In this document: positions 32,079-45,890 of the stretch, one piece after another
Layout of the letters: each line of letters opens with the position of its first letter
Numbering within the stretch: position 1 is the first letter of the stretch
NCBI RefSeq assembly: GCF_040869045.1
Contig: NC_090321.1
Span: 33,601,426 to 33,665,425, forward strand
Direction of reading: 5' to 3'
Source of the DNA: Eurosta solidaginis
Lineage: Eukaryota; Arthropoda; Insecta; Diptera; Tephritidae
DNA: 64,000 nucleotides
Position numbers and translations under genes: made by a program
The notes under the pieces: generated by a model
What the model was told of the DNA's origin: nothing
Databases searched by the model: none
Seen by the model: the letters and a program-made list of their open reading frames with translations, nothing else

Positions 32079-35000
32079 TTTTTATACTCAGTTGAGCAGA
32101 GCTCACAGAGTATATTAAGTTTGATTGGATAACAGTTGGTTGTACATATATAAAGGAATCGAGATAGATATAGACTTCCATATATCAAAATAATCAGGAT
32201 CGAAAAAAAATTTGATTGAGCCATGTCCGTCCGTCCGTCCGTCCGTCCGTTAACACGATAACTTGAGTAAATTTTGAGGTATCTTGATGAAATTTGATAT
32301 GTAGGTTCCTGAGCACTCATCTCAGGTCGCTATTTAAAATGAACGATATCGGACTATAACCACGCCCACTTTTTCGATATCGAAACTTTCGAAAAACCGA
32401 AAAAGTGCGATAATTCATTACAAAAGACCGATAAAGCGACGAAACTTGGTAGATGAGTTGAACTTATGACGCAGAATAGAATATTAGCAAAATTTTGGAC
32501 AATGGGCGTGGCACCGCCCACTTTTAAAAGAAGGTAATTTGAAACTTTTGCAAGCTGTAATTTTGCAGTCGTTGAAGATATCATGATGAAATTTGGCAGG
32601 AACGTTACTCCTATTACTGTATGTACGCTTAATAAAAATTAGCAAAATCGGAGAAGGACCACGCCCACTTTTTAAAAAAAAATTTTTTTAAAGTAAAATT
32701 TTTACAAAAAATTTAATATCTTTACAGTATATAAGTAAATTATGTCAACATTCAACTCCAGTAATGATATGGTGCAACAAAATATAAAAATAAAAGAAAA
32801 TTTCAAAATGGGCGTGGCTCCGGCCTTTTTCATTTAATTTGTCTAGGATACTTTTAACGCCATAAGTCGAACAAAAATTAACCAATCCTTTTGAAATTTG
32901 GTAGGGGCATTGATTTTATGACGTTAACGTTAACGTTCTCTGTGAAAATGGGCGAAATCGGTTGATGCCACGCCCAGTTTTTATACACAGTCGCCCGTCT
33001 GTCCTTCCGCATGGCCGTTAACACGATAACTTGAGCAAAAATCGACATATCTTTAATGAACTTAGTGCACGTGCTTAGTTGAACTCACTTTATCTTGGTA
33101 TGGAAAATGAATGAAATCCTACTATGACCACGCCCACTTTTTCGATATCGAAAATTACGAAAAATGAAAAAAATGCCATAATTCTATACCAAATACGAAA
33201 AAAGGGATGAATTTGGTAATTGGATTGTTTTATTGACGCTAAATATAACTTTAGAAAAAACTTTATAACAAATTGTTGTGACACCTACCATATTAAGTAG
33301 AAGAAAATGAAAAGTTCTGCAGGGCGAAATAAAAAACCCTTAAAATCTTGCCAGGTATTACATATATAAATAAATTAGCGGTATCCAACAGATGATGTTC
33401 AGGGTTACCCTGGTCCACATTTTGGTCGATATCTGGAAAACGCCTTCACATATACAACTACAACCACTCCCTTTTAAAACTCTCATTAATACCTTTAATT
33501 TGATACCCATATCGTACAAACTCATTCTAGAGTCACCCCTGGTCCACCTTTATGGCGATATCTCGAAAATGCGTCCACCTATAGAACTAAGCCCCACGCC
33601 CTTTTAAAATACTCATTAACACCTTTCATTTGATACCCATATCGTACAAACATATTCTAGAGTCACCCCTGGTCCACCTTTATGGCGATATCTCGAAAAG
33701 GCGAACACCTATAGAACGAAGGCCCACCCCCTTTTAACAATGCTCATTAACACCTTTCATTTGATACCCATATAGTACAAACAAAGTCTAGAGTCACCCC
33801 TGGTCCACCTTTATTGCGATACCTCGAAAAGGCGTCCACCTATAGAACTAAGGCCCACTCCCTTTTAAAATACTCATTAATTCCTTTCGTTTGATACCCA
33901 TATTGCTCAAACGAATTCTAGAGTCACCCCTGGCCGACTTTTATGGCGATATCTCGAAACGGCGTCCACCTATGGAACTAAGGATTACTCCCTTTTAAAA
34001 TACTCATTAACACCATTCTTTTGATACCCATATTGTACAAATTCTAGGGTCACCCCTGCTCCACCTTTATGGCGATATCTCGAAACGGCGTCCACCTATG
34101 GAACTAAGGATTACTCCCTTTTAAAATACTCATTAACACCTTTCTTTTGATACCCATATTGTAAAAACAAATTCTAGGGTCACCCCTGGTCCACCTTTAT
34201 GGCGATATCTCGAAAATGCGACCACCTATACAACAACCACCACTCCCTTTTAAAACCCTCATTAATACCTTTAATTTGATACCCATATCGTACAAACACA
34301 TTCTAAAGTCACCCCTGGTCCACCTTTATGGCGATATTTCGAAACGGCGTCCACCTATAGAACTAAGGCCCAATCCCTTTTAAAGTACTCATTAACACCT
34401 TTCGTTTGATGCCCATATTGTGCAAACAAATTCTAGGGTCACCCCTGGTCCACCTTTATGGCGATATCTCGAAAATGCGACCACCTATACAACAACCACC
34501 ACTCCCTTTTAAAACCCTCATTAATACCTTTAATTTAATACCCATATCGTACAAACACATTCTAGAGTCACCCCTGGTCCACCTTTATGGCGATATTTCG
34601 AAACGGCGTCCACCTATAGAACTAAGGCCCAATCCCTTTTAAAGTACTCATTAACACCTTTCGTTTGATGCCCATATTGTGCAAACAAATTCTAGGGTCA
34701 CCCCTGGTCTACCTTTATGGCGATATCTCGAAACGGCGTCCACCTATGGAACTAAGTATTACTCCCTTTTAAAATGCTCATTAACACCTTTCTTTTGATA
34801 CCCATATTGTACAAACAAATTCTAGGGTCACCCCTGGTCCACCTTTATGGCGATATCTCGAAACGGCGTCCACCTATGGAACTAAGGATTAATCCCTTTT
34901 AAAATACTCGTTAACACCTTTCATTTGATACCCATATCGTACAAACGCATTCTAGAGTCACCCCTGGTCCACCTTTATGGCGATATCTCGAAAAGGCGAC

Positions 35001-35587
35001 CACCTATACAACAACCACCACTCCCTTTTAAAACCCTCATTAATACCTTTAATTTGATACCCATATCCTACAAACACATTCTAGAGTCACCCCTGGTCCA
35101 CCTTTATGGCGATATTTCGAAACGGCTTCCACCTATAGAACTAAGGCTCACTCCCTTTTAAAATACTCATTAACACCATTCGTTTGATGCCCATATTGTA
35201 CAAACAAATTCTAGGGTCGTCCCTGGTCCACCTTTGTGGCGATATCTCGAAACGGCGTCCACCTATGGAACTAAGGATTACTCCCTTTTAAAATACTCAT
35301 TAACACCTTTCATTTGATACCCATATCGTACAAACGCATTCTAGAGTCAACCCTGATCCACCTTTATGGCTATATCCCTAAATGGCGTCCACCTATAGAA
35401 CTATGACCCACTCCCTCATAAAATACTCTTTAATGCCTTTCATTGGATACACATGTCATACAAACACATTCCAGGGTTTCCTCGGTTCATTTTCCCACAT
35501 GGTTATTTTCCCGTATGTTGTCACCATAGCTCTCAACTGAGTATGTAATGTTCGGTTACACCCGAACTTAACCTTCCTTACTTGTTT
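32079..35587 (-). mobile_element. DINE 2, unit B
   Basis: Same element with about 15 monomers (33395-35465), one of them shortened near 34040 (TTGTACAAATTCTAGG). GCGATAATTC near 32407 is shared with D, where A and C read GCGATATTTC. Confidence 0.75.
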
Positions 35588-35706
35588 TTTACTAATTACA
35601 GAAATTTGCATGCAATAAAAATATTTAACAAACGTCTTGTTCTTACTTTTTGCCAATCGTACGTACGCCTAGCCGCAAACATCGCTGTAAGCTTAGCTAC
35701 ATCAAA

Positions 35707-36026
35707 TATCGAAAATAAAGATGTTGCTGGCGCAAACTTCGGTGGAAAGCAGCGGAGGGTAACAAAATTCTAGTAGGTCACTTTCACCACACCAAAAACT
35801 TTAACACAATTTTTAAAATAATTTAAGCACAGAAATACACTGATTGGAGTTTTAGAGAGTAAAAGTTAAAATTCTGAACACATTACCTGAATAAAAAGTG
35901 TACAAATAATTATTAAATAACAAATACAGGCAGTGGTAGTTAACAAATCCTGCTGTGGTAAGTGGTGAATGTGACCTACTAGAAGTTTTGTGATTTTTCA
36001 TCCCTGCAACATCTTTATTTTCGATA
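35707..36026. mobile_element. 320-bp MITE, unit C
   Basis: Same element and same left-end TTGCTGG variant as in B and D. Confidence 0.7.
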
Positions 36027-37990
36027 ATCTTTGGCTACATGAAGCTATCATACTTTGTCGCTTTCATGCAGCTGACGCTTCGTGTGCACCTCTCCATTCA
36101 AATAAATCTGCTCGACATCAGATTTCTTATGCTGTGTTCTAATACGCGTCATGAAGCTACCCCTCATGTGCATCTTCACTAAAATTCAAAAAAATTTAAT
36201 TTCAAAAATATTTATTCACCATCACAGTAGTCGTAGGAAATTTGATTTTCTCTGGTGCGCCATTCAAAAAATTCTAAGTAGGCTGTATTTAATTGCGACA
36301 AAAATTCAGAAATTTATTTAAATTTAAAAATAATTTTTATCAAATTTGATTCGAAAAAATTGTATATAAGGATGCACTGTTTTGCTGGCATTTCATTATA
36401 GATTTGATTATTGAAGGGACAAGTCGTCTTTCTTCGTAATCGTATTTTTTTTGGCCACTGAAGTGAAATGCTAGCGCATAACTTCACATTTTTTCCTACA
36501 CATATTCAAAACAGTTTTGAAGATTATTTTATTTTTTTTTATTTTTTTTTTTTGATTTTATTGCAATTATATAGACTGTCCAACAGCCCTTCTAAAAAGC
36601 CATCGTGAATTGCTAAATTTTAGACGTTCTATCACATAGTCCCTTTTCATGTTTTTGCTTTGCATGCAAATCTGAATACCATTTTGGTACAATAGTGTGC
36701 CTTGCGCTTTCTTATGTTTATTTTTTGGTAAATTTTGAGGAACATATTTTTTCCTACATTATTTTTTATTTTTGGAAACAAATTATCCTTGTTCCTTGGA
36801 TTTTGTCCCTGAAAGTAACGATTGTAATTATGGCATACATAAGTCTTCGCTTCTCGTACTTTGTCACTTTTTTTTGAAAAGCTTGCTTTGTTTTTCCCTC
36901 ACAAATAAGTGAGAACACGATTTTTTTACTGATTTCGGTCCATATTTTACTTCCTTTATCCCGCATTTTGTTTACTTTTAATGGCATATTCAACTTCGAT
37001 CTCTTTCGGTTTACAGGATCGCCATTTTTGGGAGAAATCCCAATAAAGAATTATTATTAAAGTTGTACAGTTATCAATGTATTTTATTCAATGAAAATTT
37101 TTGAAAACATGAACTTCAATGTTGAAGACTGAAAATTTAACAAGTAGAAACTATATAAAGTAAATAACAACAATTAACTCTTAACATGATAAATTAAAAC
37201 AACAACCCTACAGCTAAGCTAGTAAAATTCCTCAGTTCGATTCTTACCGCGATTATTTGACACGGTTACGTTTCTATCAAAAATTTAACTTTTGTCAGTC
37301 GAAAGTTCATATTATTTCTGCAAATATTTTCATTTTTTAGTGCCAAAAATAGTTTTTGGAAAAAATTGTTTTCAGAAATTTTGTTTGACGATTATTTTTC
37401 AAATATATACTCTTTGCCTATATTATCATGGCCTACAAAGGCTTTCTGCAACTCGAATTTTGAGAACTCGGATTTTTTAAACATCCTTATTTTCCACATT
37501 TAGTTCACTTTCATTGACATATTCAACTTAGTTATATTTGGCTAGTAACATTCCTCAGTTCAGCCTTTTTCTCTGTATCTTCCAAGCAAAAAATGTCTAC
37601 GACGCATATTTGTGTTTATGGACACGTTTATATTTCAGTGAATTTTTTTTACTTTTGACAGCCGAAAACTTAATATTATACAATCTGCAGATTTTCTTTT
37701 TTATCCGTTTAAATTATCCCAAATAGCTTTTGGGAAAATTACTTTTTAAAAAAATCCTTTATACCCTTTTAATGGTAAATGTCACCTTGGATCTGTTTGG
37801 CCAGCATCATTGCTCAGTTCCGCATATTTCCATATATTCTTCAAAAAAAATTATGTTCGACGAATATTTGTTCTCTTCGGTTAAGACTGGCTAGTTCTCT
37901 GACAATTTACACATAACCACGTTTACGTTTCTCCCGAAAGTTGTTTGTTTCTTTCGCCCAAATTTTCATATTATTTATGCAATTTTAACT
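36027..37990. repeat. Inverted-repeat arm remnant and AT-rich decayed repeat, unit C
   Basis: Counterpart of 1525-3483, nearly identical to unit B throughout. No gene seen. Confidence 0.5.
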
Positions 37991-40206
37991 GAGGCAGGCA
38001 GCTAACAGCAAATAGACAATACGACTTTCTGTACGATAAATGGCGATGCCCCCACCAGAATTGCAGGTAATTGCCACAGCTCACCTGACATCTCAATCGT
38101 CAGTGCAGGGGTCATAAATTGCGTTGAATGGCAACCGATCCTTACTTTAGCTTCTGATACTCCTTTCAATTGAGCGACCAGCCAATTATATCACCTCTAA
38201 AAAGCGGAATTTCATTAATTTAAAAAAAGCCAATTGGGAAGATTACACATCCTTTACAAACCAATCCTTTGATACTCTTCCCGTTCCGACCGATGTCCGG
38301 CAGCGGAGAGTGCGTTCCGTAAAGTCATCGCTTCAGCTCCTGCACGCTTCATCCCGGCCGGTAGAATACCGCTTTTCCCGGCCGAAGCCGCAAATTTAGC
38401 AAGAGAACGTGACCTTGCGAGATACATCAACCACATCCTTAGATGCTCTTCCCGTTCCGATCGATGTCCGGCAGGGCGAGCGTGCGTTCCGCAAGGTCAT
38501 CGCTTCAGCTTCTGCACGCTTCATCCCGGCCGGTAGAATACCTGAAATCATACCGCTTTTCCCGGCCGAAGCCCCAAATTTAGCAAGAGAACGTGACCTT
38601 GCGAGACACATCAAACATAGGGACCCCCTTATTAGGAGTCTTAATTTGGATATCATGCGGCTGGTAAATGAACATAAACGTATCAAATGGGAGGAGCATC
38701 TAAGGTACCGCAACCTCTCTGCGGGTGTTGGTAAATTGTGGTCAACCGTCAAATGCTTGTCTTTCCTACCAAATACAATGATAAACTTTCTATAGCCTTC
38801 AGTGACAAAACTTTATCTGATTCGAAGAATTGCGCCAGCGGCTTTTGCGGACGATTTATAATGCATTCTTCTGTAGACAAAGCCAGATGTCGTGCTAGCA
38901 GACGAGCCCATAAAGATAAACACAATGTCCCACCCATTACCATGACCCCCACAGAGGTTGAAGCAGCGATCCGTAGGGCCAGTTCTTCCAAGTCGATAGG
39001 CCCCGACGGAATAGCCATGCCAATGCTTAAACACCTTGGCGATGAGGGAATAAAATACCGAAAAATGTAAAATGGCAAGGATAATCGCGCTACTAAAGCC
39101 TGGCAAACCTGTCAACGAAGGCGAGTCTTATCGACCGATATCACTCCTTTCGCCAGTAGCAAAGACATTGGAAACCGTTTTCCTTATTTTACGGCAAATC
39201 TTTTCCTAGCCACGCACAAACATGGCTTCCGTAAAATGCCATTAACGCGGGTTAAATCAGCAAAAACCCCATCGTAGGACAGCGCTCGTGGCACTTGACC
39301 TGTCAAAAACTTTAGACAAACAACCACGGCACGCTACTCCAAGACATAGAAGGCTCACACCTTGTCTAAAAAGATGGACCGCTAATTACCTGAGTGGCCG
39401 GCAGGCATCGGTTGAATTTAGAAACGAAATTTCTAAACCCATAAAAATTGAACAGGGGGTTCCACACGGTGGTGTCCTATCCCCGGTTATGTTCAATTTT
39501 TACATATCAAAACTCCTTTCCCCACCAGGAGTCACAATCATTTACTATGCTGACGCCTGCACGATTATGGCTACAGGACCTGGCCTTTCAGTTGATAAAT
39601 TAGTTTCTAAAATAAACAGCCATCTCCCCGATCCTTCCGGTTTCTTCGCCTCGCGCTACTTGGCATTATCACCGACAAAATTCACGGCCACCCTGTTTAC
39701 GACCTGGAAGGAACAGATGTTGCGACGATGGTGTCACACTACCGACTGTCAGTCACGCAAAGATCTTAGGGGTAACGTTCGATAGTACTCTAACCTTCAG
39801 GGCTCATGCCACCGAGATTGTTTCTAAAGTACAAAGTCGCAACAAAATCCTGAAGTCGCTTGCCGGTAGCACATGGGGAAAGGATAAATAAACGTTGCTA
39901 ACCACGTACAAAGCAATTGGCCGGCCGCTCATGAGCTACTCGTCACCAGTCTGGTCGCCTGGTCTTAAAAATACACACTGGAAAAGGCTACAGGCCTGCC
40001 AAAATGCTGCAATCAGAACTGTCACCGGATGTCTCCTTATGACTCCCGAACACCATCTACATAGTGAGGCCAAAGAACTCAGTATTAAAGAGCACAATGA
40101 AATGCTGAACAAACAGTTCTTGCTTAATTGTCACAAACCAGGACATCCTAACAAACAACTGCTTGATTTAGCACCGCCTCCACGGGGAGTAACGGAACAT
40201 CTCTAA
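37991..40206 (+). pseudogene. Truncated non-LTR retrotransposon ORF, unit C
   Basis: Carries the same SDH-motif and linker deletions as unit B, so B and C share a recent ancestor here. It lacks B's TGA, and the linker frame runs on to 38795. Pro in SPSKSIGPDG is Ser in this copy. The active site is YADA (39545-39556). Confidence 0.85.
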
Positions 40207-40309
40207 ATCACTATGACAAGATCAATTTTTGTGATTATATATGGTCATTGGTAAATATTTTCGTGTTTATTTCTAGGTTCTTTTTGTACTACTACTTTAT
40301 CGTTTATAT

Positions 40310-40829
40310 TGTAACGATTTTAGTGAAATTCCGCTTATTTTCAACCTTCTACTAACGATCGTATCGCTAAACTGTTGAATAAATAACTCCAGTATTCAAT
40401 AATGCAAAATGGCCTTTATTAGACTACTTTGAAAATACTTCACAATAACACTTATACTTCGCAACTGATAGCGTGCATAAATCAAACTGATTGCTGCTTA
40501 CTCAGCTTTCGCTCCTTTTATACTCTCTGCTGTCTCGTTCGCATACTTCTAGGCGTTTCTTCTTCTAGAATTTACTACTTAGTTACCAGCTATAAACTTA
40601 CTAGCTATAAACTACAGATGCACGTTTATAGCCTCTCACATAGCCATATGCGCGTGTATATGTGAGTAATACTTCCACTGATGATTGCATACTTTTGTGA
40701 GTATCTCTCCGCTGCTTGTATGTACATATGTGTATACATAATGATTGATTTGTTTATGCACATACAAGTGACTGCTTAGTATTGGCTTAGAGATATTATT
40801 ATCCCTTAGTGATGCTAATATTCGTCACA
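40310..40829 (-). mobile_element. Ty3/gypsy-type 3' LTR, unit C
   Basis: Same 520-bp LTR, with TATA box and initiator region intact as in A and D. Confidence 0.8.
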
Positions 40830-41198
40830 ATATTAATAGTTAACGGACGCGCCCTCTTATCATATAGATCCTTATTTTTAATTTTACGTTTGTTAATTAG
40901 ATCTTTTGCTATTTCATGCGTTTTTTGTAGTCTATATTTTACTTCTTTTGCATAACTTTCAACATGGTAAATTGAATCGATTTGTTCCTTTTTCACTTCA
41001 TTTGGTAAGGTAACATTTCTACCGAATACTAATTCGTATGGAGTAAATCCATTATCAGAAACCGTACTAGCAGTTGTATTGTGCAAAAATGTAAAATATT
41101 TCAAATAAACGTCCCATTCGGGGAAGTTATCATTTAGAAAGGCTCGTAAGTATTCATCAAACACCCGGTGATTTCTTTCAATTGCACTTGCCAACACT
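40830..41198 (-). pseudogene. Gypsy-like integrase fragment, unit C
   Basis: Open to the LTR as in B, with PEWDVY retained. Truncated and inactive. Confidence 0.8.
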
Positions 41199-41460
41199 GC
41201 CGTTTGATCCAGGCAAGCATAAGCAGGCCCTTAGCCAAATCCACACAGAATCGGTAAACGCCTTTGTCAGGACGCACCTGGTGAACCCCGTTATTAATAT
41301 GCAATATCCCACCCTTGCAGAAGAAGAAAGCACACTACCAAGGGAAACACGAGTCACCCTGGCCCAACTTCGTTCTAGATACTGTAACAGGTTAAACTCC
41401 TACTTGTCCAGAATCAACCCCGATATCATACGGCTGTTGACAGTATTATTAGCACTTTAG
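41199..41460 (+). pseudogene. Displaced LINE 3' coding piece, unit C
   Basis: The same block, open, with the last residue changed (LLAL instead of LLAI). Confidence 0.75.
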
Positions 41461-42176
41461 ATTTACTTTGTTTATAATTTTTGTTTATAAATTTTGGCAT
41501 TTAAAAACACTCTAGGATACATATATAATCAAACCCATATTAATATTTTCTATCTTGTTCTCCTTATTTGTTCAAAATCATTTTTTTTAATTTTTTTTTA
41601 CTATCAAGTTTTAATGATTTGAATTTCGAAAAAAAAAATTTTCTTTAAACTTTCCAAAAAAAAAAAACTTAGAAAAGCTGATTTTTTTGTAAATATTTTT
41701 TCTCAAAGTAAAAGCAAAGCTATCTGCGAAAAAATTCAAAGAATTGCAGACGAAAAGTATAATTTAAAATTTAATAAAAAATTTCCATTTCCAATGACTA
41801 CTTTATCGTAAATACAGTTGTAACTCATTTATTAAGTGATGTATATTGGAACGATTTTCCGTCATCCCTGCCTCAAAACCAAATTTGACAAGGGATGACG
41901 GAAAATCGTGCCAATATACATACATCATTTATCCACCCTGTCGGAAAATCAACAAAACAAAATAAGTCATTTATTAAGACTCACTACGTATACGCAAGCG
42001 ATGAGTTTCTACAAATTATATACTTTATAAACATAGTTTTTAGAAACTTACTAAATATTATAGATGTTAAATTAAAAAAAAGAATAGTAATAGATATTAA
42101 AGTGATTGCATAACTTAAAAAAAATATAAAAAGAAAAATATAAATGTAGTAATACTACAAAATTTGAATAAAATTA
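41461..42176. other. AT-rich anonymous segment, unit C
   Basis: Counterpart of 7171-7892. The second open stretch is slightly longer, to 42113. A 4-bp loss occurs just before DINE 1. No recognised gene. Confidence 0.35.
41837..41927. other. 91-nt hairpin, unit C
   Basis: Unchanged from unit A over both arms and the loop. Confidence 0.7.
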
Positions 42177-43823
42177 AACAAGTAAGGAAGGCTAAGTTCG
42201 GGTGTAACCGAACATTACATACTCAGTTGAGAGCTATGGAGACAAAATAAGGAAAATCACCATGTAGAAAATTAACCTAGGGTAACACTGGAATGTGGTT
42301 GTATGACATGTGTATCAAATGGAAGGTATTAAAGAGTATTTTAAGAGAGAGTAGGCCATAGTTCTATGGATGGACACCATTTAGGGATATCGCCATAAAC
42401 GTGGACCAGGGCTGACTCTAGAATTTGTTTGTACGATATGGGTATCAAATTAAAGGTATTAATGAAGGTTTTAAAAGAGAGTGGTGGTAATGCGTTTGTA
42501 CAATATGGGTATCAAACGAAAGGTGTTAATGAGTATTTTAAAAGGGCGTAGGGCTTAGTTCTATAGGTGGACGCCTTTTCGAGATATCGCCATTAAGGTG
42601 GACCAGGGGTGACTCTAGAATGTGTTTGTACGATATGGGTATCAAATGAAAGGTGGTAATGAGTATTTTAAAAGGGAATGGGCTTTAGTTCTATAGGTGA
42701 ACGCCTTTTCAAGAAATCGCCATAAAGGTGGACCAGGGGTGACTCTAGAATATGTTTGTACGATATGGGTATCAAATGAAAGCTGTTAATGAGTATTTTG
42801 AAAAGGAGTGATCCTTAGTTCCATAGGTGGACGCCGTTTCGAGATATCGCCATAAAGGTGGACCAGGGGTGTCTCTAGAATGTGTTTGTACGATATGGGA
42901 ATCAAATGAAAGGTGTTACTGAGCATTTTAAGCATTAGGTCTATAGGTGGACGCCTTTTCGAGATATCGCCATTAGGGTGGGCCAGGGTGACTCTAGAAT
43001 GTGTTTGTACGATATGGATATCAAATTAAAGGTATTAATGAGGGTTTTAAAAGCGAGTGGCCCTTAGATGTATATGCGAAGACGTTCTCGCGATATCATC
43101 TGTCGGGTACTGCTAATTTATTTATATATGCAATACCACTAACAGTATTCCTGCCAAGATTCCAAGGGCTGTTAATTTCGCCTTGTAGAACTTTTCATTT
43201 TCTTCTACCTAATATGGTAGGTGTCACACCCATTTTACAAAGTTTTTTCCAAAGTTATATTTTGCGTCAATAAACCAATCCAGTTACAATGTTTCATCCC
43301 TTTTTTCGTATTTGGTATAGAATTATGGCATTTTTTTCATTTTTCGTAATTTTCGATATCGATAAAGTGGGCGTGGTTATGGTCGGATTTCGGCCATTTT
43401 TTATACCAAGATAAAGTGAGTTCAGATAAGTACGTGGGCTAAGTTTAGTAAAGATATATCGGTTTTTGCTCAAGTTATTGTGTTAACGGCCGAGCGGAAG
43501 GACAGACGGTGGAAATTTTCGATATCGAAAAAGTGGGCGTGGTTATAGTCCGATACCGTTCATTTTAAATAGCGATCTGAGATGAGTGCCCAGGAATCTA
43601 CATACCAAATTTCATCAAGATACCTCAAAATTTACTCAAGTTATCGTGTTAACGGACAGACGGACGGACGGACGGACATGGCTCAATCAAATTTTTTTTC
43701 GATACTGATGATTTTGATATATGGAAGTCTGTATCTATCTCGATTCCTTTATACCTGTACAACCAACCGTTATCCAATCAAAGTTAATATACTCTGTGAG
43801 CTCTGCTCAACTGAGTATAAAAA
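42177..43823 (+). mobile_element. DINE 1, unit C (minisatellite contracted)
   Basis: About 0.5 kb shorter than A. After GAGCATTTTAAG near 42932 the sequence jumps to CATTAGGTC of the last monomer, losing about five monomers. The remaining array is 42300-43050. It matches A, not B or D, at GACACCATTT and CTGTTAATTT. Confidence 0.75.
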
Positions 43824-44280
43824 TAGCCGATATTTATAATAAATATACGTACATATATTTAAAAATTAAAATTAAATAAATCCAGAGCCTTTACATTTTC
43901 TGTATAAGAAATCTAATTTGTAATAAAACCTTTTCAATTGATAAGAAGTTTGCAAAACCTCAACCTTGTAACACAATATTATACGAATTTATATTTAAAT
44001 ATAAAAACTTGCAAAATTGTATACTTTTTATAAATTTTTTGGTGCCAGAAATCAATATATTCTTCCCCATCCATACCAGTTTTTTTAACCGGTTGTAAGT
44101 ACAATCAAAAACTAAATGTACATATGAATTACAATCAGATTTCTACGCCCTTCAATCCCGTACAATGACAGTACATATTTAGATAAAATATAAGGAAATA
44201 TAAAAAAATAATGCACTATTCTTGATAAGTTTTTACATAAAAATTATGTTAACATCTCGATATTATATGTATACATAATA
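43824..44280. other. AT-rich spacer, unit C
   Basis: Counterpart of 10069-10526 with the C/D-type ATTCTTCCCC variant. Nothing recognisable. Confidence 0.6.
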
Positions 44281-44914
44281 GGCCGGGTCGATTTGTGGGG
44301 AGGCAAAAAAATCGCCCATTGCTCTGTGAAAATCATATTCTAGGGATCAATATAAGAAACTTTGCCGAAGGAACCATACCTCTAACACGAATTCTGATGC
44401 CCCTCCCCCCTTTGGGTCGTAGGGGCAAATTTTGAAAAATTCCACTTTGAAATGCCTATGTTTTTTCTTTTTGGAGTTTATTTTTCTCTTTAGAAATTTA
44501 TTTAGTCAGAACATATGTAAATGAAAAAATGAATTTAACTTAGTAATAGAAAAGAAATTAAAAAAAATTATTAGAAATTAGCGTTTTTACAACCCCCTTT
44601 TAAAACCAAGGCATCACTGTGATGCATTGGCATGTCGTAAACACAGTTGTGTGGGTTTTTTATTCAACCGTTTTAAAAAATGAAGGTATCACTGTGACAC
44701 AATTGCAGATCGTAAAATTGCTTGTGTTGTTTTTTTTAAGCCACCACAAGTCCCAGCAGGTAGAATTGAAATTGCCCCTACCCAAAAGTTCGACCCAAAG
44801 GGGGGGACATCAGAATTCGTTTTAGAGGTATGGTTCCTTCGGCAAAGTTTCTTATTTTGATCCCTAGAATACGATTTTCACAGAGCAATGAGCGATTTTT
44901 AAATCGACCCGCCC
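44281..44914. mobile_element. ~633-bp MITE, unit C
   Basis: Same element, with a private ACAAGTCCCAGC (44747) where A and B read ACAAGACACAGC. Confidence 0.7.
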
Positions 44915-45435
44915 TAATACATAAGTATTTGTATGTTTTCCACAATTACATATATTGTAAACGATAGTAGTAAAAAATAAAGCTTATACAAATGATCATA
45001 CACTTTCTAGAATTTAATAAAAATAAAATACATATCGACTACTGAGAAAAGTTTTCTATCCCAGAATTTGCTTCTGCCAGTTGAAAACATACTATCTTAA
45101 AATTATTTACAAAACTGCTCTATCTCAGGATTTGTTTGGAAGAGGGCTCATCTCAGAATTTGGCCGAGGAACGCCGTATCTCATAATTCTTTTTATAAAC
45201 ACCCTATCTAACATCAAAGTGTATTGAATTTATCCTCAGACAGCGTGTTTTCGAAACGGCTGCGGAAATAGAATTGATACACTCAACCACTGTTGCCTCA
45301 CCATATTTTCATTTGGGACTGAAAAAAGGATCAAATCTCAAAACAGTATGGTCCGCTTTTGAAAGCTTAATAAAATTTGTTCGGATTTTTTACAGTATTT
45401 GTTTTTTTTAATACTCTTACTATTATATCAATATG
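44915..45435. repeat. 28-bp-period repeat region, unit C
   Basis: Same six phrases starting at 45056. A 6-bp loss (TTCCGC) near 45414. Confidence 0.6.
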
Positions 45436-45838
45436 ATCATATGTATTTAATTAGCGAGCTTTGCTCATATTGCTTTTGCGCGCCTAAAAATCATATCCAC
45501 ACTATTATGAATAAACTACATACAGAGTGTATGTGCCTACATGGTGATTAAAAGGAATAGAAACAAAAAGGCAACTTTTAGAGAACAATTGTACAGCGAA
45601 CAACGGGGCATTCATATGGCTCAGCAGCTAAAGGCATCTGCCTTTGCACTGATATGAATGTTGGAGATTCGAGTTCAATGCTCAGCTCCCGAAAAGCTAG
45701 CTGATGAAGAAGTAAAATTCACAAACATGTCTTAGTAACCATCGCCGTTTGTAAACTTACAATTTTTCTCTAATATCAATAACAAAAACGATTGTATAAA
45801 GCAATATGAGCAAAGCTCGCTAATTAAATACATATGAT
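45436..45838. mobile_element. 403-bp element, unit C
   Basis: Same length, 41-bp ends perfect. Confidence 0.75.
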
Positions 45839-45890
45839 ACGTAAGATTTTTTAGTTTGGAACACTACCAGAGACGTAAATTTATAGAGAA

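Larger units (their letters stand above)
18557..35587. repeat. Composite mega-repeat, unit B (about 17.0 kb)
   Basis: Second unit. It differs from A by a two-copy LINE linker segment, an 11-bp deletion in the endonuclease SDH motif near 21122, and about 15 DINE 2 monomers. It shares several private variants with C in the AT-rich and LINE portions and with D in DINE 1. Confidence 0.95.
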
